64,000 bases of DNA, from positions 1 to 64,000 of the forward strand of contig CAZYOF010000017.1 in assembly GCA_964648485.1 (NCBI GenBank). The letters run 5' to 3'. The first letter of the stretch is position 1, and the number at the start of each line of letters is the position of its first letter. Source of the DNA: DAIOEK01 sp964648485 (GTDB lineage: Bacteria > Chloroflexota > Anaerolineae > Anaerolineales > Anaerolineaceae). Below, piece after piece: positions 43,041 through 52,797 of this stretch. Position numbers and translations under genes: made by a program. The notes beneath the pieces are model-generated. The model ran no database searches. It was not told the origin of the DNA and saw only the letters and a program-made list of their open reading frames with translations.

Positions 43041-46000
43041 CTAGGGCGCGATTTTTTCGAGCACAGCCAGCAGAGTCTCCTGCCAGGCGGCATCCGCCGG
43101 GTCGAAGGGCAGCCAGTAGGCGTTCTTGCCGGCGCGGGCAAGCGTGCCCAGGTTGGGCAGGTTGCGCTGGGTGATGCCCTCGGGCAGGGGAGGGTAGCGC
43201 AGCACGATCTGTCCGCTTTCGGCGCTGATCGATGCCAGGCGGGCGCTTTCTGCCAGCAGCTTTACCTTGATCTGGTACAGCAGGTTGCGCACGGTTTCGG
43301 GCGGCTCGCCAAAGCGGTCTGTAAATTCACCCTGCAGCTCATCCACACCGGCGGCGTTATCCAGATCTGCCATGCGGCGGTAGAGCTTGAGACGCATGCC
43401 CATATCGGGCACGTAACTTTCGGGGATCTCGACCGCCAGCGGCAGATCCACCTGCACTGGCAAGCCAATCTCCTTCTCGAGCAGCGGGGCGGTGGATTCA
43501 GAATCGGGCATGCCGCGCAGGTTGCGCTGCATCTTCACCGCCGAAGCCAGCAGGCGGGTGTATAGATGAAAGCCGACCGTGGCTATGTATCCGCTCTGGC
43601 GGCTGCCGAGCAGTTCGCCCGCGCCGCGCATTTCGAGGTCGCGCATGGCAATGGAATAACCCGCGCCCAGCTGGGTGTTCTCGGCGATCACCTCGAGCCG
43701 TTCCTGCCCTTCGAGCGTGGGCGCGCGGTGTTTGTGGCGGAAGAAGTACGCGTAGGCGCGCTGGGCGCCGCGTCCCACCCGTCCGCGCAGCTGGTAGAGC
43801 TGCGCCAAGCCAAAGGTGTCGGCGCGGTCCACGATGAGCGTGTTCGCGTTGGGGATATCCAACCCCGATTCGATGATGGAGGTGCACAGCAGCACATCGA
43901 TCTCTCCGGCGGTGAACTGCTGCATCACGCGCGAGAGCGCGCCTTCCTCCATCTGCCCGTGACCGATGCCGATACGCGCTTCGGGCAGCAGCTTTTTCAG
44001 GTGCATCATCATCGCCGGGATGGTCTGCACGCGGTTGTGGAGGAAGAAAACCTGTCCGCCGCGTTCGAGTTCGCGGCTGATCGCCTGCTTCACCAGGCGG
44101 GGAGAGTACGGTCCCACGTGGGTGATGATGGGCAGGCGCTCGTCGGGCGGGGTGTTGATGGTGGAGATGTCGCGTACGCCGGTCAGCGCCATGTAGAGCG
44201 TGCGGGGGATGGGTGTGGCGGTGAGCGTGAGCACATCCACTTCGGTGCGCAGCTTTTTGAGATGCTCCTTGTGGGTCACGCCGAAGCGCTGCTCTTCATC
44301 GATGATCACCAGCCCGAGGTCTTTGAAGCTGACATCCTCGCTGATGAGGCGGTGGGTGCCGATGACGATATCCACCTGCCCGAGCATGAGTTTGCGGATG
44401 ATCTCATCCTGTTCGCGGGCAGAGCGGAAGCGCGAGAGCATCTCAACATTGGCGGGGAAGGGCTGCAAGCGCTGGCGGAAGGTCTCATAATGCTGCTGCG
44501 CCAGAACGGTGGTGGGCACGAGCACGGCAACCTGTTTGCCATCCATCACCGCTTTGAAGGCGGCGCGCAGGGCAACCTCGGTTTTGCCGTAGCCTACATC
44601 CCCGCACAAGAGCCGGTCCATGGGGCGGGCGTTCTCCATATCGCGCTTCACGGCAGTAATGGCATCCATCTGGTCGGGCGTCTCCACATAGGGGAAGCTG
44701 CCCTCGAGCTCAAACTGCCAGGCGCTGTCTTTGGAGAAGGAGAAACCCTTCGCCACCTGGCGCTCGGCGTACAGGTCGAGCAGGTCCTGCGCAATCTCTT
44801 CCACCGCGCCGCGAACCTTGCTCTTGGTGTGCATCCACTCCTGGCTGCCGAGGCGCGAGAGGGCGGGGCGCTGGTTGCTGGTGCCGATGTAGCGGGTGAG
44901 CCTGTCCGCCTGGGGGATGGGGACGAAGAGCTGGTCGCCGCCGTCGTAATCGATGGCGATAAACTCGCGGGTGATATTGTCGATGGTGCGCCGCACGAGC
45001 CCCTGGAAGATGCCGATGCCGTGATCCATGTGCACCACCAGGTCGCCGATCTGAAAGTCGCCATATTGGGCTTCGGGCGCCTCCACGGTGTGGATCTGCT
45101 TGCGGCGCGGCTGGGGTTTTTCCCAGCCGAATACCTCGCTGTCGGTGTAGAGGAAGACGGGCTTGCCATCTTCCTGGTAGTGAATGAAGCCAGAGAGCAG
45201 GCTGCCATCCATAAATTCGGGCTGGGTGAGGGGCACATCCACCAGGTGGGTGCGCTCATTCCACAATTCGTACAGGCGCGGGCGCTGGCGGGTGATGATG
45301 GTCTGCTGAAAGCCCTTGCTGGCGGCATCGAAGAGCGCATCGATGAAGGCAGGCTGGCGTCCGGCAAAACGCTGGTTCGCCTGGAAGGCATCTGCCAGAG
45401 GAGAGGATTCGCCGCCGGTACCGAAACCCAGATCCACGGCGGGGTTGCTGCCGATCGAATCCTGTATCTCAGACCAGGTCAGGTAGGGCACGGGGTAGCT
45501 GGAGGGCAGATCCCCTGCCCAGACAGCTTCGTTGCGGTTGCCCACCGCTTCCTCTTCGATGAGGGTCACGGCGCTTTCGAGCTTGGCGGAATCATCCAGA
45601 ATGACGAGTGTTCCGCGCGGCAGGTAATCGAGCAGGGAAGAGGGGAACGCGTGCAGCAGCGCCAGGTGGAACTCGGTGTAAGGTTGTCCCTGCATCTCGG
45701 GGTCAGGGGTGAGCGGCTGGAGGAACTCGCGCGCGGGGGGCAGCAGGTATTTTTCGAGCGGCTGGATGGCGCGCTGGCTGGCGGGGTCGAAGAGCTTGAT
45801 GGTATCGACCTCGTCGCCGAAGTAATCGAGCCGGATGGGATGGTCGGCGGTCATGGACCAGATATCGAGGATGCCGCCGCGGCGGGCGAACTGCCCGGGT
45901 TCGGCAACAATCTCCACCGCCTCGTAACCGAGCGTAACCAGCTGCTGGAGCAGCTTCTCCTGCGGCAGGCTCATCCCACGGGTGAGGCGCGCCAGCGCCT

Positions 46001-46421
46001 TGAGGAAGTCGCGGCGCGGCATCGAGCGGGTCATCACCGCCTTGGCGGAGGCGAAAATGAGTGGGTGGCTTTGCGGATTGCCACCCGGTAAATGGTATTC
46101 TGCCAGTGCTGTTAGGGTTTGCAGCCGGTCACGGCGGGTTTGGGCTCCCCAGGGGTCTTTTTCATAGAAGAGAGAATTGGGTTCAGCGAAGATCACCCGC
46201 TGCAGGTTCGGCTGCCAGAAGCCGGCTTCATCATAGTAAGTAGTCACGCGGTCCATGCGGTCGGTGATCACCAGCACCGGGGTGGGGGAATCCGCTGCGA
46301 GGGCAGCCATGAGCAGCGGGCGGGCGGATCGCAGCAGCGCCAGCGGAGGGGAACTCACCCCGCTCTGGATCTGCTTCAGTAGATTGCGGTATGCAGAATG
46401 GCTCTGGAGATGTTCAAGCAT
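43041..46421 (-). CDS. mfd: Transcription-repair coupling factor Mfd
   Basis: The 1126-residue protein has the complete Mfd layout. A UvrB-homology region is at the N-terminus (LLRSARPLLMAALAAD, FAEPNSLFYEKDPWG). The RNA-polymerase-interaction domain (FQIGDLVVHMDHGIGIFQGL) lies near residue 455. A RecG-like translocase follows with Walker A GDVGYGKTEVA, DEEQ box VIIDEEQRFG and RIGIGHGQMEEG. A C-terminal D7 domain closes it (LPESYVPDMGMRLKLYRRMA-like). Mfd removes RNA polymerase stalled at lesions and recruits UvrA. It lies 3 bp after pth on the same strand. The gene is GC-rich against uvrB, which is AT-rich. Confidence 0.96.
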   Translation of the reverse strand: MLEHLQSHSAYRNLLKQIQSGVSSPPLALLRSARPLLMAALAADSPTPVLVITDRMDRVTTYYDEAGFWQPNLQRVIFAEPNSLFYEKDPWGAQTRRDRLQTLTALAEYHLPGGNPQSHPLIFASAKAVMTRSMPRRDFLKALARLTRGMSLPQEKLLQQLVTLGYEAVEIVAEPGQFARRGGILDIWSMTADHPIRLDYFGDEVDTIKLFDPASQRAIQPLEKYLLPPAREFLQPLTPDPEMQGQPYTEFHLALLHAFPSSLLDYLPRGTLVILDDSAKLESAVTLIEEEAVGNRNEAVWAGDLPSSYPVPYLTWSEIQDSIGSNPAVDLGFGTGGESSPLADAFQANQRFAGRQPAFIDALFDAASKGFQQTIITRQRPRLYELWNERTHLVDVPLTQPEFMDGSLLSGFIHYQEDGKPVFLYTDSEVFGWEKPQPRRKQIHTVEAPEAQYGDFQIGDLVVHMDHGIGIFQGLVRRTIDNITREFIAIDYDGGDQLFVPIPQADRLTRYIGTSNQRPALSRLGSQEWMHTKSKVRGAVEEIAQDLLDLYAERQVAKGFSFSKDSAWQFELEGSFPYVETPDQMDAITAVKRDMENARPMDRLLCGDVGYGKTEVALRAAFKAVMDGKQVAVLVPTTVLAQQHYETFRQRLQPFPANVEMLSRFRSAREQDEIIRKLMLGQVDIVIGTHRLISEDVSFKDLGLVIIDEEQRFGVTHKEHLKKLRTEVDVLTLTATPIPRTLYMALTGVRDISTINTPPDERLPIITHVGPYSPRLVKQAISRELERGGQVFFLHNRVQTIPAMMMHLKKLLPEARIGIGHGQMEEGALSRVMQQFTAGEIDVLLCTSIIESGLDIPNANTLIVDRADTFGLAQLYQLRGRVGRGAQRAYAYFFRHKHRAPTLEGQERLEVIAENTQLGAGYSIAMRDLEMRGAGELLGSRQSGYIATVGFHLYTRLLASAVKMQRNLRGMPDSESTAPLLEKEIGLPVQVDLPLAVEIPESYVPDMGMRLKLYRRMADLDNAAGVDELQGEFTDRFGEPPETVRNLLYQIKVKLLAESARLASISAESGQIVLRYPPLPEGITQRNLPNLGTLARAGKNAYWLPFDPADAAWQETLLAVLEKIAP

Positions 46422-46424
46422 ACT

Positions 46425-47027
46425 TTACGCTTCTCCCATCACCTCACCGTTGTAGGTGTTCATGGCTTTGTCGAGTCCTTCGAGCACGAAGGTCCGCGCC
46501 GCCTGGCTGGCTTCGGCGATCACTTTCTCCATGACAGGCTGATCCGCTTTTGGGAAGTCTTGCAGCACGTAGTCGGCGGCTTCCATGCGACCGGGAGGTC
46601 TGCCCACGCCGATGCGCAGACGGGGGAAGGCTTGTGTACCCAGCTTTTCGATGATGGAAGCCAGACCGCGCTGTCCGGCGGATCCACCCCCGGGGCGGAT
46701 GCGGATGGTACCCACCGGCAGGTCGATATCGTCGTGGATGACGATCATCTGCTCGAGGGGGATGCGGTAGAAGCGCAGCAGGGAGGTGACGCTCTGCCCG
46801 GAAAGGTTCATGAAGGTCTGCGGCTTGACCAGAATCAGCTTGCGCCCATCCACGAGGGCAGTACCTATGAGAGCTTTACTCTGCACTTTGGAAAGACGGA
46901 TGGAGAGATCCACGGCAAGTTTGTCGATGGTCATGAAGCCGATGTTGTGGCGGGTGTGCTTGTACTCGCGTCCGGGGTTGCCCAGTCCGACGATCAGGTA
47001 GTTGTTGGAAGGTTGTTCAGGTAGCAT
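46425..47027 (-). CDS. pth: Peptidyl-tRNA hydrolase Pth
   Basis: The 200-residue enzyme shows LIVGLGNPGREYKHTRHNIGF with the catalytic His27, KPQTFMNLSGQSV, and IVIHDDIDLPVGTIRIRPGGGSAGQRGLASI in adjoining blocks with the Asp that activates that His. It frees peptides from prematurely released peptidyl-tRNA. It is 2 bp after the secreted-protein gene and 3 bp before mfd, so the three form an operon. Length is normal for the family. Confidence 0.96.
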   Translation of the reverse strand: MLPEQPSNNYLIVGLGNPGREYKHTRHNIGFMTIDKLAVDLSIRLSKVQSKALIGTALVDGRKLILVKPQTFMNLSGQSVTSLLRFYRIPLEQMIVIHDDIDLPVGTIRIRPGGGSAGQRGLASIIEKLGTQAFPRLRIGVGRPPGRMEAADYVLQDFPKADQPVMEKVIAEASQAARTFVLEGLDKAMNTYNGEVMGEA

Positions 47028-47029
47028 GG

Positions 47030-47638
47030 TTATGATCCGGGGTTGCGTTTGTTGAATATGAGTGCCAGTCCGACCGCGAGAATGATTCCAATGCCCAGAG
47101 AGATGATTATGAGCCTCTGTAACCCTGCCTGGGTGAGGGCAGCCGGGTTGGGCGCTGCTGGTTTTGCGGTTGCGCCGCTGGGGAGCAGGCTCGGCTTGGT
47201 GGGCTGCTCTGTGATGGCGGTTTGCGGTTCTGCCGGATTGGGTGTAACTGTTTCCATCGTGGAATAGTTCCGTACCCGTATGCCGCTGACGATGTGCTCG
47301 CTGATCTCACCACCGCTGAAATATACGCGTAAACGGAGGGAATAGTTGCCATCGGATATGGAGGTGGTATCCCAGCTACCAAGCAGCCCTTCTTCGGCGG
47401 GTCTTTCGGCTGAAGCGATGGGCAGCCAACCGGCAACTTCCCTGCCGGTGAAAGCAAATTCCAGGTCGTAACGGGTGTATCCGGTAGCTTTGATGTATCC
47501 GGTTACCAATACCTGTCCTTTTACCCCTTCACCATCCACAGGAGAGAGGATGGCGACATCGCCACCCTGTCCACTGGCGGCGTGGAAGGGTAAAACGAAT
47601 AAAATAACGACCAGGAGGGAAGAAAAAAGTGCTTTCAT
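47030..47638 (-). CDS. Secreted, membrane-anchored Ig-like protein
   Basis: The 202-residue product has a signal peptide (to about residue 23, HAASG) and a beta-sandwich-like domain (ILSPVDGEGVKGQVLVTGYIKA, SDGNYSLRLRVYFSGGEIS). A Pro/Thr/Ala-rich spacer (about 130-170) and a C-terminal membrane helix (IIISLGIGIILAVGLALIF) with a short basic tail complete it. The domain should face outward. It is the first gene of the operon with pth and mfd, a chance-looking pairing. No named family was recognised. Confidence 0.7.
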   Translation of the reverse strand: MKALFSSLLVVILFVLPFHAASGQGGDVAILSPVDGEGVKGQVLVTGYIKATGYTRYDLEFAFTGREVAGWLPIASAERPAEEGLLGSWDTTSISDGNYSLRLRVYFSGGEISEHIVSGIRVRNYSTMETVTPNPAEPQTAITEQPTKPSLLPSGATAKPAAPNPAALTQAGLQRLIIISLGIGIILAVGLALIFNKRNPGS

Positions 47639-47710
47639 CGCAATCTGTTAGTTTACACCATCGGCAAAAAGATTGCAAATTCCCCCCTTACAAACAGAAC
47701 GCCGCCTTTG

Positions 47711-47756
47711 TTGACAGGGCAATCTGCTGATATATAATATTCAATAATTGAGTATT
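47711..47756 (+). promoter_or_regulatory. Strong promoter with palindromic operator for the padR gene
   Basis: TTGACA (47711-47716), a 16-bp spacer and TATAAT (47733-47738) form a near-perfect promoter. A near-palindrome TATTCAAT-A-ATTGAGTA follows at about 47739-47755 around the transcription start, suiting PadR autorepression. Confidence 0.7.
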
Positions 47757-47760
47757 TATC

Positions 47761-48300
47761 ATGCCAAGAAACGTTCAACCTCTTTCCGTGGAATTTATCC
47801 TTTTGGGAGTATTGATGCAGAAACCCATGCATGGATACGACCTCTTCAAGTATCTGAACACCGATTGCGTGCTCAACCAGATCTGGAATATCAAGCAGAG
47901 CCTGTTGTACGCCATGCTCGATAAGCTGGAGGAAATGGGTCTCATCCGAGCAGAACTGCTCAACACGGGAACTCTGCCGGTGAAAAGGGAGTTCCACATT
48001 ACCGGGAAAGGCGAGAATCTCTTCTGGGAGTGGGTGAACACACCTGTCGAGCATCCACGGGAGATGCGGATAGAATTTCTTGCCAAGGTGACCTTTCTGC
48101 AAATATTAGACCGCCAGAAATGTGCCGATTTGCTTGCTACTCAAAAAGATGTAGCGCAAAGTTGGCTGGAGGGTCTGCATCAACGCATGGCTGAAGAAGA
48201 GAGTGATATCCCCGGTAAAATGGTGATGGATTACAAGCAATCGCAGATCGAGGCGATGATCACCTGGCTGGATTTCAATTTGAAAAACATGCACGGTTGA
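47761..48300 (+). CDS. PadR-family transcriptional repressor
   Basis: The 179-residue protein opens with the PadR winged helix (PLSVEFILLGVLMQKPMHGYDLFKYL, then LLYAMLDKLEEMGLIRAELL, then KREFHITGKGENLF) and has a long helical C-terminal dimer domain (about 95-179). No ribosome site is obvious and the leader is only about 16 nt. The palindrome overlapping its start site suggests autorepression. Effector and other targets are unknown; the nearest gene downstream is the Agl23-NHL fusion. Confidence 0.9.
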   Translation: MPRNVQPLSVEFILLGVLMQKPMHGYDLFKYLNTDCVLNQIWNIKQSLLYAMLDKLEEMGLIRAELLNTGTLPVKREFHITGKGENLFWEWVNTPVEHPREMRIEFLAKVTFLQILDRQKCADLLATQKDVAQSWLEGLHQRMAEEESDIPGKMVMDYKQSQIEAMITWLDFNLKNMHG

Positions 48301-48323
48301 GCCGGGAGAATTTTAACGGTTGA

Positions 48324-48352
48324 TTGCAGCCCTATCTGGAACAGGATACAAT
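48324..48352 (+). promoter_or_regulatory. Promoter of the Agl23-NHL gene
   Basis: TTGCAG (48324-48329), a 17-bp spacer and TACAAT (48347-48352) form a good sigma70 promoter 40 bp before the start codon. Confidence 0.55.
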
Positions 48353-48391
48353 TAACCCTATTCAATCTTTGAAAGAATACTAAAGAAAACT

Positions 48392-51300
48392 ATGAGCGAA
48401 TCCCAGACATCTCAAAGTAACCATTCCTGGTTAGAAAAGCCGGTCGCTGACTGGTTTCGGAATTTCAACGTAGAGAAGATCATCTTCACACTCATCCTTC
48501 TGCTGACGGTTGTGAGCCGCTTTGCCATTCTGGATGCTCGGGTGATGAGCCACGACGAGGTCAATCACGTGCGACCATCGTGGGAGCTCTACCAGGGGCA
48601 GGGATACAGACATGACCCGGTGACGCATGGTCCGATGCAGTTTCATCTGGTTGCTCTGGCGTACAGTCTGTTCGGAGATAATGATTTCACCTCCCGACTG
48701 CCGCAGGCGTTATTCTCGATTGCCACCGTATGGATGGTATGGAAATTCCGCCGGTACCTGGGCAAGATTGGCGCGATGGCTGCCGCGGTGATGATGCTCA
48801 TCTCACCGTACATGCTCTTCTATGGAAGATACACCCGCAATGAAGCCTTTGTCGCCCTTTTCGGCGTGCTGACTCTTTACCTGATGCTGCGTTATCTGGA
48901 GAAACCGGAACCCAAATACCTGCTCGGATTAGCTGCGGTGTTTGCGCTACAATTTGCGACTAAAGAAACTTCCTACATCTACACCGCACAAGCACTGTTG
49001 TTCCTGCTCTTTCTATTTATCAAGCGATTGTGGGATATGGAATGGTTGGAACCTCGCTCGCGCCGAACGTTTGCGATCGGGCTGGTCGTTGGAGCAATCT
49101 GTCTGATCGCTGCGATGGCAGTGGGCATTATTATGTCAGAGGCTGTCGCTGCTAACAGTGCTGCTTTATCTGAATTAGGGGGAGGAAATGTAGCTGCTGC
49201 ATCCATTCCCGAACCCTTTAATTACATCATCCTTGTTCTTGCAGGGATGGGCGTTCTCGCTCTGGGAATGGCTGCCGTCTTTACCGTCATGGGTGTCGGG
49301 CTGGAAAAAATCCGGACCGAGCGCAGTTTTGACCTGATCATAATGATCGGTACGCTCATCCTGCCGCAACTGACCGCTTTCCCGGTAAAGTTGCTAGGCT
49401 GGGATCCATTGGATTATTCTACTGAGGGCATGCTGCGTACCGGAATCATCCTGGCAATCATCACCGCTGCATCGATTTTGCTGGGTTTATGGTGGAAACG
49501 AGATGTATGGTGGAAAGCTGCCGTCATCTTTTATGCCATTTATATATTCTTCTACACCACAGTCTTCACCAATGGTCAGGGTATATTCACCGGTATCATT
49601 GGTTCACTGGGATACTGGCTCAATCAGCAGGGCGTTCAACGAGGCAGCCAACCCTGGTATTTTTATGGCGGCATCCAGATTCCCATCTATGAATTTTTAC
49701 CCGCCATTGGCGCAATCATCGCGACGATTTATGCGGTGATCCGCTGGATGAACCCGAATAATCTTGATGTAGAGAAACGGTATTCCATTAAACAGGATTA
49801 TCCAGACGATGAAGCTCCGATTGGAATCGATGACCAACTACCCGTCTGGTTACTAATTTACTGGAGTATTATTTCACTGGTTGCCTACAGCATTGCAGGA
49901 GAAAAGATGCCATGGCTGACAGTGCACATCGCCTGGCCAATAATCCTTCTGGCAGGGTGGAGCTTCGGTATCATCTTAAAACGAATTCATTGGAAAGCCT
50001 TATTTACACCTGTAGGCGGGCTCAGCCTGCTTACAGTCATCATCTTTGTAGTTGGATTGATCCGGCTGGTAATGCAGTTAAATACCCAGCCGCTACCATT
50101 TGCCGGTAATCAACTGGATCAGCTTTCCACCACCTCTGTTTTCCTATTAACCCTGGTGTTCATTGTCGGATCACTGATGTCGATGTTTTATCTGAAGCGA
50201 AAAAATCCTGAAATCCACTTTGGTCAATTAACGGGAGCACTGGTTTTATTCGTTTTGTTCATCCTTACCGTTCGCGCTTCATACCGGGCGAATTATATTA
50301 ATTATGATTCAGCCAAAGAGTATCTGGTCTATGCACATGCTGCCAGAGGGCCCAAAGATATTTTAGAGCAGGTTGAAGAAATATCAGAAAGGGTTACCGG
50401 TGGGAAGACTCTGCGAATTGGTTATGACAACTCATCCCTTTACCCATACTGGTGGTACCTGCGGGACTATACCAACCTGGATTATTTCGCCGATCAGCCA
50501 TCCAAGGCAGTCAGGGATGATGCTATTATCCTGGTCGGGAATCCCAATTATGCAAAGATTGAACCACTTGTTGGAAAAGGGTTTTACAGTTTTGAATACG
50601 CCAGATTGTGGTGGCCGAACCAGGATTATTTCAACCTGGATGGGGCAAGGATCTGGGAAGCTATCTCCAACCCGGATATCCGCGCGGGAATTTTTGATAT
50701 CTGGTTAAACAGAGATTATCGAAAATACGCGGAAGCTACCAATAATCAGAATTTGACAGATGAAACCTGGGAACCTGCTGAAAGGATCCGCCTGTATGTG
50801 AAGAAGGATATTGCAGTCCAGATCTGGAACTATGGTCTTTCTCCTGCTCCAGAAGAAGTTCAGGTTGATCCGTATGAGAGTCAACGAATAGAATTGATGC
50901 CTGAATTTGCTTTTGGATCTAGCGGCGATCAACCCGGGCAGTTTTCTGCTCCGCGCGGGCTGGCGGTTTCTCCAGATGGAACACTTTATGTGGCGGATTC
51001 GCGCAATCACCGGATACAACGCTTCTCTGCAGGCGGCGATTTTATGCAGGCATGGGGCGGATTTGGAGACCAAACCCAGGGAAGTGTTCCTGGTGGATTA
51101 TTTAACGAACCGTGGGGTGTCGCCGTTGGACCGGATGGAAGTGTCTTTGTCACAGATACCTGGAACCATCGAATACAAAAATTCAACGCTAATGGTGAGT
51201 TTATTTCCATGTGGGGATACTTCGGGCAGGGCGAAAACCTGAACGCTTTGTGGGGTCCACGTGGGATAGCTGTGGACAGCAAAGGAAATGTTTTTGTTGC

Positions 51301-51781
51301 TGATACCGGGAACAAACGGATTGTAGTTTACGCGTCTGATGGCACCCCGATAACTTCCTTTGGGGAATATGGTTTAGGTCCCGGTCAATTCGATGAACCT
51401 GTAGGGGTTGCAATTGACCAGAATGGGTATATCTATGTTACTGATACCTGGAATCAGCGGATTCAGGTTTTCACACCTGATATAACCGGAACCGAATATA
51501 CACTGATTACCTCCTGGGAGATCGCCGGCTGGTATGGTCAATCATTGGAGAACAAGCCATTTATTACCATTGGTAAAGATGGCTCGGTATTTGTTACCGA
51601 CCCGGAACTCTACCGAGTACTGCAGTTTTCAGCCACCGGAGAATTTGTCAGAACATGGGGAGATTACAGCACGGAAACAGATGGAATTGGTTTGGCGGCA
51701 GGGATAGCCAGTGATCCGGGAGGTGGCATCTACGTCAGCGATGCACTGAATAACCGGATACTCCATTACATCATCCCATAG
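48392..51781 (+). CDS. Agl23-type membrane glycosyltransferase (GT39-like) fused to an NHL beta-propeller
   Basis: The first ~690 of 1129 residues are a multi-helix membrane protein of the Agl23/GT39 group. The catalytic acidic pair is in MSHDEVNH, with HGPMQFHLVALAYSLFGDNDFTSRLPQALF in the first loop and helices and a Pro-rich loop EKMPWLTVHIAWP later. From about residue 830 there are five or six NHL repeats, such as FSAPRGLAVSPDGTLYVADSRNHRIQRF, FNEPWGVAVGPDGSVFVTD and FDEPVGVAIDQNGYIYVTD, forming a propeller that should face outward. The first part probably moves a sugar from a lipid carrier to another molecule; the propeller may bind a glycan or protein. It stands alone and ends in a strong terminator. 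TM count is high (about 13). Confidence 0.88.
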   Translation: MSESQTSQSNHSWLEKPVADWFRNFNVEKIIFTLILLLTVVSRFAILDARVMSHDEVNHVRPSWELYQGQGYRHDPVTHGPMQFHLVALAYSLFGDNDFTSRLPQALFSIATVWMVWKFRRYLGKIGAMAAAVMMLISPYMLFYGRYTRNEAFVALFGVLTLYLMLRYLEKPEPKYLLGLAAVFALQFATKETSYIYTAQALLFLLFLFIKRLWDMEWLEPRSRRTFAIGLVVGAICLIAAMAVGIIMSEAVAANSAALSELGGGNVAAASIPEPFNYIILVLAGMGVLALGMAAVFTVMGVGLEKIRTERSFDLIIMIGTLILPQLTAFPVKLLGWDPLDYSTEGMLRTGIILAIITAASILLGLWWKRDVWWKAAVIFYAIYIFFYTTVFTNGQGIFTGIIGSLGYWLNQQGVQRGSQPWYFYGGIQIPIYEFLPAIGAIIATIYAVIRWMNPNNLDVEKRYSIKQDYPDDEAPIGIDDQLPVWLLIYWSIISLVAYSIAGEKMPWLTVHIAWPIILLAGWSFGIILKRIHWKALFTPVGGLSLLTVIIFVVGLIRLVMQLNTQPLPFAGNQLDQLSTTSVFLLTLVFIVGSLMSMFYLKRKNPEIHFGQLTGALVLFVLFILTVRASYRANYINYDSAKEYLVYAHAARGPKDILEQVEEISERVTGGKTLRIGYDNSSLYPYWWYLRDYTNLDYFADQPSKAVRDDAIILVGNPNYAKIEPLVGKGFYSFEYARLWWPNQDYFNLDGARIWEAISNPDIRAGIFDIWLNRDYRKYAEATNNQNLTDETWEPAERIRLYVKKDIAVQIWNYGLSPAPEEVQVDPYESQRIELMPEFAFGSSGDQPGQFSAPRGLAVSPDGTLYVADSRNHRIQRFSAGGDFMQAWGGFGDQTQGSVPGGLFNEPWGVAVGPDGSVFVTDTWNHRIQKFNANGEFISMWGYFGQGENLNALWGPRGIAVDSKGNVFVADTGNKRIVVYASDGTPITSFGEYGLGPGQFDEPVGVAIDQNGYIYVTDTWNQRIQVFTPDITGTEYTLITSWEIAGWYGQSLENKPFITIGKDGSVFVTDPELYRVLQFSATGEFVRTWGDYSTETDGIGLAAGIASDPGGGIYVSDALNNRILHYIIP

Positions 51782-51793
51782 CGATTAATTTCC

Positions 51794-51829
51794 ATACCGG
51801 AAGCTTAAGCAAGCTTCCGGTATTTTTAT
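51794..51829. terminator. Strong terminator between convergent genes
   Basis: A 13-bp stem ATACCGGAAGCTT and complement with an AAGC loop is followed by TTTTAT on +; the minus-strand side is usable for the convergent methyltransferase gene only if it reads through. Confidence 0.85.
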
Positions 51830-51832
51830 ATT

Positions 51833-52729
51833 TTATTCGGGTAAAGATGACCAGCGTGCATATAGGGCATGGGAAATAAATTTACCCTGTGTGTTATCTT
51901 TTGAAGCAAGCTCGCCTACCTGAAGAACCCCTTTGTGTTCGCTCATCATCTCATCAATCGCCCCATGCAGGGTTAATGCAGAGGATTTAACTGCGTAGGC
52001 TGTCATCACAATAAACAGGGGATTGGAAGATAACACCTGCCTGCATGCAGCCAGGAGGTCCGGGATAAGATCAAAAAATTCCCAGATTTCACCTTTAGGA
52101 CCCCGGCCAAATTTGGGGGGGTCAAGAATGATCCCATCATAGAAGTTTTCTCTACGGGCTTCCCTTTGCGTGAATTTCAGGGCATCATCCACAATCCAGC
52201 GAACTGGTTTGTCGAGTAATTCAGATAAAACTTGATTATCCTTCGCGTAGATAATCGCTTTTTTGGACGCATCTACGTGGGTGACCTGAGCTCCTGCTGA
52301 CGCTGCTGCCAGCGAAGCCATCCCTGTATAGCCAAACAGGTTGAGGACGCGAACTGGTCGATTCGCAAGATCAATCTGATTGTGAATCCAATCCCAGTGG
52401 GTAGCCTGTTCTGGGAAGAGACCCACATGGCGGGAAGCCGTAGGCTGCACCCAGCATTTTAAGTCTTTATATTGAATCGGCCATCTTGCCGGTAATTGAT
52501 TATTGAATACCCAGTGACCGCCATTTTCTTCCCGGGTAACCTGGAAAAACGCATCTGCTTTATTCCATCTTGCAGGGGGGAGTGCTTTCGACCATACTGC
52601 CTGAGCTTCAGGCCTGGCAAATATGAATTTACCAAATCGTTCGAGTTTGTAACCTTCTCCGGTGTCAATTAATTCATAGTCACGCCAGGCGTTGGAGCAG
52701 AGAGTGTGGATGAGAGGTATCTTGTTCAT
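51833..52729 (-). CDS. RlmI/RlmK-like SAM-dependent RNA methyltransferase
   Basis: The 298-residue protein has a short N-terminal beta domain (WRDYELIDTGEGYKLERFGKF) and a SAM-dependent methyltransferase domain. SAM motif I is VLNLFGYTGMASLAAASAGA, motif II VTHVDASKKAI, and motif IV IILDPPKFGRG. The DPPKF motif and LFPEQATHWDW entry fit the COG1092/RlmI-like group, enzymes that methylate rRNA bases. The usual PUA domain is not evident and the length is shorter than RlmI, so the target remains open. It diverges from uvrB. Confidence 0.82.
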   Translation of the reverse strand: MNKIPLIHTLCSNAWRDYELIDTGEGYKLERFGKFIFARPEAQAVWSKALPPARWNKADAFFQVTREENGGHWVFNNQLPARWPIQYKDLKCWVQPTASRHVGLFPEQATHWDWIHNQIDLANRPVRVLNLFGYTGMASLAAASAGAQVTHVDASKKAIIYAKDNQVLSELLDKPVRWIVDDALKFTQREARRENFYDGIILDPPKFGRGPKGEIWEFFDLIPDLLAACRQVLSSNPLFIVMTAYAVKSSALTLHGAIDEMMSEHKGVLQVGELASKDNTQGKFISHALYARWSSLPE

Positions 52730-52797
52730 AAAGAAAAGTATAATCTAATTTTTTGTAGGAGATGAAAGATCCAGTAATGAGAGCCAGCTCTAATAAT

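Noticed and set aside
43566..46091. 841-codon open frame antisense to mfd
   Set aside because: It lies wholly within the well-supported mfd gene; open only because GC-rich codons give few stops on the other strand.
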